From: Butyricicoccus pullicaecorum
GTDB taxonomy: Bacteria > Bacillota > Clostridia > Oscillospirales > Butyricicoccaceae
DNA: 56,178 nt
Direction: 5' to 3'
Assembly: GCA_018366035.1 (NCBI GenBank)
Contig: JAGZIW010000014.1
Span: 1-56,178, forward strand
The position numbers were made by a program, and so were the translations under genes. Below, piece by piece: positions 50,353-56,178 of the stretch. How positions within the stretch are numbered: the first letter of the stretch is position 1; each line of letters begins with the position of its first letter. A model generated the notes under the pieces. It did no database searches. It was not told the DNA's origin and was given only the letters and a program-made list of their open reading frames with translations.

Positions 50353-50383
50353 AAAGAGGGGGTCTTTGCCCCCTCTTTTTTAT
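50353..50383 (+). terminator. Intrinsic terminator-like hairpin
   Basis: AAAGAGGGGG (50353-50362) pairs with CCCCCTCTTT (50369-50378), followed by T on the plus strand. No plus-strand gene ends nearby; on the minus strand it may end the vanZ-type transcript, with a weaker T-tract. Confidence 0.6.
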
Positions 50384-50496
50384 AAAACTAGAACAGCCAT
50401 TTTCAGAGCCAGCTTGCGCAGGCTCTGTCCCTGCTGACCTGTGCCAAAGGGCAGGAAATACCTCCCAGATGCTGCTGAAATGCCTCCGTTGCTTCG

Positions 50497-50598
50497 CTAC
50501 CGTTTGAGAAAAAACTGGATTTCCAAGAGCGCAAGCAGCCCGCCTGCAAACAAAATCATCTGAATCTGTGGAACGAAAAATACTGCGAGCCGAACCAT
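50497..50598 (-). CDS. Possible 33-residue single-span membrane peptide
   Basis: The frame starts MVRLAVFFVPQIQMILFAGG and ends EIQFFLKR, one hydrophobic helix with a basic end. AGGTG lies about 8 bases before the ATG, and it begins 17 bases after the vanZ-type stop, so it could be co-transcribed. After its TAG the same frame stays open for about 44 more codons, which suggests a remnant of a longer gene. Weak evidence. Confidence 0.35.
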   Translation of the reverse strand: MVRLAVFFVPQIQMILFAGGLLALLEIQFFLKR

Positions 50599-50614
50599 TT
50601 TATACACCTGTCCC

Positions 50615-51130
50615 TTATATCCACTCAAAATATGTTGGTAATTCTGCTGCGATTTTGACTCCCCATACACAAAGCATCACGATAAGCGGGAGCTTTTCTG
50701 CCCGTGCGTCTGCATGCTCCTGCAAGCCAAAGATTTTCTGCACAATCCGATAGCAGCCAAATCCCAAAGCCGCACCTATGGTATTCAAAATCAAATCATC
50801 TGTTGTACTTGCCCGATAATTGAAAAGCTGATTGCATTCAATGAACAGCGATGCTGCAAAGCCCAAACCAATGACGCGCGTCGCACGGCGCCACCCCTGC
50901 CAAAAAAGCGGGAGCAGAAAGCCAAGCGGCATAAACATCAAAATATTTCCACCAATCTGTATCAGTCCCTGTCCCATAACCGACTGCATATCCGCAAACG
51001 GTATGAGGGAAACATTTGCACTGACGGCAAAGTCTTGAATGATCAGAAAATTGGTCGGAGTCGCTCCGGTAACGTCCAGCACCAGATACCAATATATTCC
51101 AAATACGCAAAGGATCGCTCCCCATTTCAT
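50615..51130 (-). CDS. VanZ-family protein
   Basis: A 171-residue membrane protein with about four hydrophobic segments and the VanZ pattern NVSLIPFADM, GGNILMFMPLGFLLPLFW and IECNQLFNYRASTTDDLILNTIGAALGF. GGAGGTG precedes ATG 51130. VanZ proteins are linked to teicoplanin tolerance or envelope glycan changes, but the function here is unknown. It follows the ABC permease gene by 17 bases, so it is probably in the GntR/ABC operon. Confidence 0.9.
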   Translation of the reverse strand: MKWGAILCVFGIYWYLVLDVTGATPTNFLIIQDFAVSANVSLIPFADMQSVMGQGLIQIGGNILMFMPLGFLLPLFWQGWRRATRVIGLGFAASLFIECNQLFNYRASTTDDLILNTIGAALGFGCYRIVQKIFGLQEHADARAEKLPLIVMLCVWGVKIAAELPTYFEWI

Positions 51131-51147
51131 GCAATCTCACCTCCATT

Positions 51148-53394
51148 TTATCCGACGGTCAGCGGCTGTCCTATCAACTGTTCGATCAGCTTTACAGGCG
51201 CCTCGTCCTTCTTATAATAGATTTGCTCCATGCTGCCTGTTTGCATGACCACAGTGATAGAAACGGTACGAGAAGAATCCCAAATTCCGTCCTCCCATAC
51301 AACATATTTGCCGGCGTCCCAACGCTGGGAATCCGTGTACGCATTTTCTATGAGTCTGGCAATGGTTTCGGAATCTGTCACCTCGATTGTCTCAGGATTC
51401 CATTCATTTTCCTCATAGGTCGGCACATCAATACGGATTTCCTTCACATTCTTTGCCTGCAAGGGTGTCTGCTTCAGCCCCATCAGCTCCTCAAGCAGCT
51501 GCAAGGTTTTGGTATCCGAGGGATATACAGATATGGTATAGTTATACAGCCGCTGTGTCTCCTCATCTGTCTCATAACCGCTGTACGCATCTGCATATAT
51601 GACCTCATTGTCCTGCGCATCTGCACGCAGCTTTTGTGCGGAATCGAGCGTGATCCGAGCCACAGGGACCTCGTGCATATACGCCTTTGCATTTTGCAGC
51701 TGCTCCTGCTGAAGTGTGGTGATGACGCGGCGGATCTCCTCTGTTTTGTAAAGCATATCCACAGCATCACTCGTTTCGATTTCATCATCAGTCAGACCCA
51801 AATACCCTGCAAAAAGCTCAATACTGTGATCTGGAGCCTGCTCTGGTATCTGGATACGCTGCAAATTGAGATATTTCTCGCCATATGCTGTACTTGTCAG
51901 GAGCGTATCCAGCTGCTCTGCAATGAGCTTGTTTGAAATATAGTACGAACGCACCTGTCTCTTGCCATTTTTGAGCTGATAGGCAATGGTAACATTTTCA
52001 GAAAAATCATTTTCCTCCAGCTCCTGCGCCACCGAGCCCATTTGCTGCTCGCGCAGCTTTTCTGTGTAAGGAATACAGGTCTGAGCAATCTCAATTACCC
52101 TTTGGATACTTTCTGCGTCCTGCAAATAGGTTGGATAGCTTTGTCCGTTTTCATAAGATCCAACATACAAATCACTGCGTGTAAACCCTGTCCACAAACC
52201 AACCGCTGCCACCTCGGACTGATCGGGCACATAGCTGTCATATCCGAAAATATCTGCGCGGAATCCCGCAAAAACGGCGACCGCCACGGCACACAGAACC
52301 AGCATCTGCTTCCAATGATGGAACAGCGCGCGGAAATCAAACTCATAAATGATATCAATGATTGCGTGGAACAGCACGACACCGAACACAAGGCCAAACC
52401 ATGCCCAGCCGTGATTGCCATTCCCGAACATTGCAGTAAACAAAAGAGCACATGCACTGCCCATAAACAGGCTCATATACCAATGAAGCGGTGCTTTCAG
52501 CGGCTCAAAGGCAACCGCTGTGCCTGCCCGCTCGCTTCTTCTGCGCACAAACAGCACGTAACTCAAAGCCAGCAAAACAACGCCCAAAACGAGCGGATAC
52601 CACACAACTGCCATGCCAAAGGTTCCCACAAAGTCCGGATCGATCTCTGGACGAGTCAAGCTGGTAAAGTACTTAATGATTGGGCTGCCATTTGTAATGG
52701 TATACATTTGCTGCTCGGAGGGTACTGTAAAGGTAACATGCAGCATCATTTGCCATGCCTGATGCATGAACGCTGCAAGCGGCAGACTGAACTGCACCCA
52801 AAGGGCAAGCAGCACGGTAATAATGGTATTCCCTGTCAAAACCGTACACAGCACCATTACCGTATAATTGACGAGAAAGAACAGGCTGTGTCCCAGCACT
52901 GTATGCGCAATCACATTTCCGGTCACAAGCCCGCCAAAGCCCATGGAAAATGCGGCACCTGCTGTGACTGCATACACAAGGACAAAGATCGGCAAAACCA
53001 TCAAAATGCCGGAAACATAGTTCACGATGAACAAATGCGTGCGATTGATGGGAAGTGCATGGTAGAAATCCACCTGCTGACGGTCATGCAGATAGCGAAA
53101 GACCGCCACACCGCACACCGACGCCAAAATGACCAGCGCCACCTTGACAATATAGTTGTCCATCGACAGTAAAAACAGGGTGCTCTCCTGCGCGGATTGC
53201 AGCACCTCCTGTCCCACACTCCCAAGCTTTTCCTGTGCAAGCTCACGCATCTGCACTTGAAAGTTCTCACGCACCATGAACAAAGGCAGCAGCAGCGTGC
53301 CAAGACTGCCCAAAAGCGTCAAGGCAAGCATCCACAGCCGACTGGACAGATTGCGCCGCACGAGCATCTTATAGGATAAGTTTTTTGAGGTCAT
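51148..53394 (-). CDS. ABC transporter permease with large extracytoplasmic domain
   Basis: A 748-residue membrane protein. Residues about 1-420 hold about ten hydrophobic segments with ABC-2-like loops (VAVFRYLHDRQQVDFYHALPINR). Residues about 425-748 are a hydrophilic domain, probably outside the cell, with the pattern ENDFSENVTIAYQLKNGKRQVRSYYIS and strand-rich repeats. GGAGG sits 9 bases before ATG 53394, inside the end of the ATPase gene. With the ATPase and YtrA-like regulator it resembles Ytr-type antibiotic-responsive ABC systems. Confidence 0.85.
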   Translation of the reverse strand: MTSKNLSYKMLVRRNLSSRLWMLALTLLGSLGTLLLPLFMVRENFQVQMRELAQEKLGSVGQEVLQSAQESTLFLLSMDNYIVKVALVILASVCGVAVFRYLHDRQQVDFYHALPINRTHLFIVNYVSGILMVLPIFVLVYAVTAGAAFSMGFGGLVTGNVIAHTVLGHSLFFLVNYTVMVLCTVLTGNTIITVLLALWVQFSLPLAAFMHQAWQMMLHVTFTVPSEQQMYTITNGSPIIKYFTSLTRPEIDPDFVGTFGMAVVWYPLVLGVVLLALSYVLFVRRRSERAGTAVAFEPLKAPLHWYMSLFMGSACALLFTAMFGNGNHGWAWFGLVFGVVLFHAIIDIIYEFDFRALFHHWKQMLVLCAVAVAVFAGFRADIFGYDSYVPDQSEVAAVGLWTGFTRSDLYVGSYENGQSYPTYLQDAESIQRVIEIAQTCIPYTEKLREQQMGSVAQELEENDFSENVTIAYQLKNGKRQVRSYYISNKLIAEQLDTLLTSTAYGEKYLNLQRIQIPEQAPDHSIELFAGYLGLTDDEIETSDAVDMLYKTEEIRRVITTLQQEQLQNAKAYMHEVPVARITLDSAQKLRADAQDNEVIYADAYSGYETDEETQRLYNYTISVYPSDTKTLQLLEELMGLKQTPLQAKNVKEIRIDVPTYEENEWNPETIEVTDSETIARLIENAYTDSQRWDAGKYVVWEDGIWDSSRTVSITVVMQTGSMEQIYYKKDEAPVKLIEQLIGQPLTVG

Positions 53395-54268
53395 AACCTA
53401 CTACCTCCGTTTCACTGATAAAGATTTCTTCCAGCGTCAGCGGAAGCATCTCATAGAAGGCCGGCTGAAGTGCTGCAATGCGGGATTCCAGCTCCTCCTG
53501 TGTGCCGCGCACCGTTATGGTATGGAGAGAACCTCTCTGCTCCCGTTTCAGCACCTCCATGCCTTCAAACGGGTCATAGTCCGGTGCTTCGCGCAAAATC
53601 ATCTGCACCTTGTGCATACCAATCTTCATGTCCTCCAAATCTCTGGAGAACAGGATTCCGCCGCGATGCAGCAAGCCGACATGGTCGCAGATATCCTCAA
53701 GCTCTCTGAGGTTGTGGGAGGCAATGACAGGAGTCAGCCCACGCTCTGCCACATCTCCGGCAAACAGTCCCTTAACCGTCTGCCGCGCAACCGGATCGAG
53801 CCCATCAAAGGTTTCATCACAGAAAAGGTAATCTGTGTTTGCACTGACACCACAGATAACCGAAACCTGTTTTTTCATACCCTTTGAAAAAGTGCGGATC
53901 TTGCGGCTGCCATCTAGTCCAAAGCCGTCCATCAGCTTTTGATAGCGTGCCTCATCAAAATTCGGGTACAATGCCTTATAATAGTTTTTCATTTCATGCG
54001 GCGTGCTGTTGGCAAAGAAAAACTGCTCATCTGAAATATAAAAAAACCGCCGTTTGAGCGCTTCATTCTCATAGACAAGCTGTCCGTCTATCTGCACTGT
54101 TCCCTCGTCCGGCCGCAAAATGCCCGCCAGCATACGCAGAAATGTAGATTTTCCCGCGCCATTGGAACCAATGAGTCCATATACCGAACCCTTTTCAATC
54201 CTTGTATTGACATGATCGACCGCAAGCAAATCGCCAAACCGTTTGGTTGCCTGTTCCGTTTGAATCAT
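53369..54268 (-). CDS. ABC transporter ATP-binding protein (YtrB-like)
   Basis: A 299-residue ATPase. Walker A is GSNGAGKSTFLRML, the signature FSKGMKKQVSVICGV is degenerate, Walker B is DYLFCDETFDGLDP, and the switch His is in VIASHNLRELE. The gene starts with an ATGA overlap on the GntR gene stop and overlaps the permease start by 26 bases. It drives the permease encoded downstream; the direction of transport is not evident. Confidence 0.93.
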   Translation of the reverse strand: MIQTEQATKRFGDLLAVDHVNTRIEKGSVYGLIGSNGAGKSTFLRMLAGILRPDEGTVQIDGQLVYENEALKRRFFYISDEQFFFANSTPHEMKNYYKALYPNFDEARYQKLMDGFGLDGSRKIRTFSKGMKKQVSVICGVSANTDYLFCDETFDGLDPVARQTVKGLFAGDVAERGLTPVIASHNLRELEDICDHVGLLHRGGILFSRDLEDMKIGMHKVQMILREAPDYDPFEGMEVLKREQRGSLHTITVRGTQEELESRIAALQPAFYEMLPLTLEEIFISETEVVGYDLKKLIL

Positions 54269-54636
54269 ACGTTTTTCCTCCCCTCTTCCTCAATCCACTT
54301 GATAAAGAGCGAACCGTCTATCCCAATCTCCTTTGCCGTCTGTAACAGACGCAATAACTGTGTTCGAATATCCTCCATTCGACGCTCGCGCAGTACCGTA
54401 CCGCTTGGCGAGACAAAATTCCCCTTACCCTTGACCGAGTAGATCACCCCTCTGCTCTCCAGCTCACTGTATGCACGCTGAATTGTATTGGGATTGATAG
54501 ATAATTCTGCCGCCATCTGCCGCACGGAGGGCAGCTGGCTATCGGGCTGCAGCACATCATGTACAACCATCTGCTCGATCTCGTCTACAATCTGTTCATA
54601 AATAGGACGACCATCTCGGTAATTGATGCCAAACAT
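54265..54636 (-). CDS. GntR-family regulator, YtrA subfamily
   Basis: A 123-residue repressor-type protein. The winged helix (about 10-75) has PIYEQIVDEIEQMV, LPSVRQMAAELSINPNTIQRAYSELESRGVIYSVKGKGNFV. A short helical dimerisation tail of the YtrA type follows. It is the first gene of the ABC operon. A perfect inverted repeat just past its -10 is the likely operator, so it is probably autoregulated. Confidence 0.92.
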   Translation of the reverse strand: MFGINYRDGRPIYEQIVDEIEQMVVHDVLQPDSQLPSVRQMAAELSINPNTIQRAYSELESRGVIYSVKGKGNFVSPSGTVLRERRMEDIRTQLLRLLQTAKEIGIDGSLFIKWIEEEGRKNV

Positions 54637-54661
54637 TGCGCGCCTCCTTTCCCTTGTGTAT

Positions 54662-54690
54662 TAACTGTACTGTGTGTCTTAGTACAGTTA
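54662..54690. promoter_or_regulatory. Candidate operator of the GntR regulator
   Basis: TAACTGTACT (54662-54671) is a perfect inverted repeat of AGTACAGTTA (54681-54690), 9 bases apart, placed at the transcription start of the operon. YtrA-type regulators bind such dyads. Confidence 0.7.
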
Positions 54691-54691
54691 G

Positions 54692-54720
54692 AGTATAGCA
54701 TGCACACCCTGTCCTGTCAA
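54692..54720 (-). promoter_or_regulatory. Sigma-A promoter of the GntR/ABC/VanZ operon
   Basis: On the minus strand a perfect TTGACA (54720-54715) and TATACT (54697-54692) with a 17-base spacer. Confidence 0.85.
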
Positions 54721-54858
54721 TAGGCAGACATTGGGTATCCATCATTTTCCAAAATATACAATTTGGTCTTAATTTGTCGATATGTCTATGCTATAATAAA
54801 AAAAATACACCGCCCCAACATTCTATTGGGAAGCAAATACCATACAGGAGGACACGCA

Positions 54859-55527
54859 ATGGTACAGATCGGAAATGAATGGGACAACATTCTCAAGGAC
54901 GAATTTTCTGCCGACTACTTCCAACAAATCCTGCAAACACTGGAGGAGGAATATGCCGCATACGAAATTTTCCCGCCCAGAGAGGATATTTTCAATGCGC
55001 TCAAATATACTCCATATTCCAATATCAAAGCGGTCTTACTCGGGCAGGACCCCTATCATGGTCCCAAGCAGGCACATGGACTTTGCTTTTCCGTGCAGTC
55101 CGGCGTCACCCCGCCGCCCAGCCTTCGCAATATATTCAAAGAGCTGGAAACCGATATGGGGGTTCAAAAGCCAAAGCACGGCTGCCTGACCGCATGGGCA
55201 GAGCAGGGTGTTCTGATGCTCAACACCACACTGACTGTGCGCCGCGGGCAGGCAAACAGCCACAGCAAAATCGGCTGGACACGCTTTACAGACGCCATCA
55301 TACAAAAGCTTAACGACCACCCAACTCCCATTGTATTCCTGCTGTGGGGCACACCGGCACGCGCCAAGAAAAAACTCATCACAAATACCAATCACCTCAT
55401 TTTAGAGTGTGCGCACCCGTCCCCGCTTTCTGCGCACAACGGCTTTTTCGGCTGCCGCCATTTCTCACAGTGCAACGAATTTCTGATGGCGCACGGCATC
55501 GCCCCCATCGACTGGACGATTCGTTAA
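54859..55527 (+). CDS. ung: Uracil-DNA glycosylase, family 1
   Basis: A 222-residue base-excision repair enzyme. The water-activating motif is GQDPYHGP near residue 63, the uracil-binding Asn is in LMLNTTLTV, and the DNA-intercalation loop is HPSPLSA near 185. AGGAGG precedes ATG 54859; the longer frame to 54763 has no support. TATAAT at 54792-54797 is a likely -10. It is monocistronic with a strong terminator. Confidence 0.96.
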   Translation: MVQIGNEWDNILKDEFSADYFQQILQTLEEEYAAYEIFPPREDIFNALKYTPYSNIKAVLLGQDPYHGPKQAHGLCFSVQSGVTPPPSLRNIFKELETDMGVQKPKHGCLTAWAEQGVLMLNTTLTVRRGQANSHSKIGWTRFTDAIIQKLNDHPTPIVFLLWGTPARAKKKLITNTNHLILECAHPSPLSAHNGFFGCRHFSQCNEFLMAHGIAPIDWTIR

Positions 55528-55546
55528 ACGTTTTTTGCACAATAGA

Positions 55547-55585
55547 AAAACAGGACTTGAGAAATTTCAAGTCCTGTTTTATTAT
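55547..55585 (+). terminator. Intrinsic terminator of ung
   Basis: AAAACAGGACTTGA (55547-55560) pairs with TCAAGTCCTGTTTT (55567-55580), 14 base pairs, followed by ATTAT. Confidence 0.85.
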
Positions 55586-55589
55586 ATGA

Positions 55590-56178
55590 ATTTCAGTTTA
55601 TATGCTTATTTTTGTATAGCATTTTTCTATAAAGCACATTCAGATTATATTTTGTCAGAATTCCATTTTTTCTCATTTTGGATATAATATCAGGCTGTGA
55701 AATTTCTCCTGTCTCATTTACTTCGTATTTTGTCGAAACTTATATATGTAGTACATAATTATGAAAAAAAGTCCTCCATAAATAATTTTATATAACAAAA
55801 ACAAAGTGTTATGTTCATAAGTTAGAAAATAAAATATAAAGTTGCTGGAAAGATAAAGAGTGATCGCTGAAATAAGTTTTAATTTTTTGTGCATCTTTAA
55901 TTACCAAATTACATCAAAATAACCATTGGAATCAGAGCCTTTTAAAAACAATTCAAATTATTTTACAATTATATAAATAATATCATATTAAAAATTAAAA
56001 GTCAACACCATTTGGTGAAATAAAAAAGCAGAAAATATGTTTTTCTCTGCTTTGAGGTATCTCATATAAAAAACACCATAAACTCCATTTTTGCACAAAT
56101 CTTTTTGAATCATTTGTAAATCTTTCTCAAGACGCAAGACGGATTTATGCTTTTGTGCTATGATAAGAATACGGACAT
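55590..56178. other. AT-rich intergenic stretch
   Basis: About 590 bases, visibly more AT-rich than the rest, with no ORF that has a start and ribosome site. It contains a hairpin (AAAGCAGAAAA with TTTTCTCTGCTTT, about 56025-56053) with a T-tract on the minus strand, suiting a terminator for a gene entering from the right. A TATGAT at 56159-56164 may be the -10 of a plus-strand gene beyond the window. Confidence 0.5.

Overview
The window looks like chromosome of a Gram-positive, probably spore-forming, gut-type anaerobe of the class Clostridia (Oscillospiraceae/Butyricicoccaceae-like is my best guess, not proven). The basis is sigma-A promoters and strong GGAGG ribosome sites throughout, lipoprotein signal peptides, S-layer-homology (SLH) anchoring, a T-box, an ECF folate S-component under a THF riboswitch, dimeric-type GlyRS, MBOAT, VanZ and YtrA-type GntR genes, and a GerS-like gene next to alr. 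No phage, insertion sequence, integrase or CRISPR was seen.

Layout. 1-1058: two diverged copies of a non-coding modular repeat. 1092-4162: sialic acid catabolic operon nanA-yhcH/nanQ-like-nanE-nanK. 4458-8661: OmpR-type response regulator, histidine kinase and two secreted PepSY proteins. 8770-9615: hemerythrin-CheX fusion. 9889-15027: RNA-repair-like locus, with rtcB and a DUF2828/vWA (Ro60-like) gene on the minus strand, a tRNA-mimicking RNA in their leader, and two WYL regulators diverging from it. 15132-18605: CapA-like lipoprotein, DegV, nitronate monooxygenase. 18733-19010: complete transcription unit for a 32-residue peptide. 19107-24463: ketopantoate reductase, a TetM/EF-G-like GTPase fused to a Rae1/YacP-type NYN nuclease domain, and a chemoreceptor with a CZB-like sensor. 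24720-27815: glycyl-tRNA synthetase, DUF1963 protein, tRNA-Pro(UGG), deformylase-like protein. 27862-30214: polar amino acid ABC importer. 30613-33128: MBOAT acyltransferase plus companion. 33252-39266: Crp-type regulator and a giant SLH-anchored GH20 hexosaminidase. 39639-44381: MATE pump and the cluster gerS-like, alr, mazF and two unknown genes. 44542-46441: tRNA-Pro(CGG) and a Trp T-box controlling trpB2. 46619-49401: EamA permease, THF riboswitch-folT, XRE regulator. 49518-49864: tRNA-Thr and two tRNA-Tyr. 49730-54636: unknown gene, VanZ and a GntR/ABC operon. 54859-55527: ung, followed by an AT-rich tail.

How the genes work together. The surface GH20 enzyme and the nan operon fit a lifestyle on host glycans: one trims N-acetylhexosamine, the other consumes sialic acid. 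The best candidate for an under-described system is the rtcB locus. It combines an RNA ligase, a Ro60-like vWA protein, a Y-RNA-like tRNA mimic and two ligand-sensing WYL regulators, echoing the enterobacterial rsr-yrl-rtcBA arrangement with different protein families. The GTPase-Rae1 fusion is the second most interesting item, because it joins a ribosome A-site-directed translation factor to an A-site nuclease fold.
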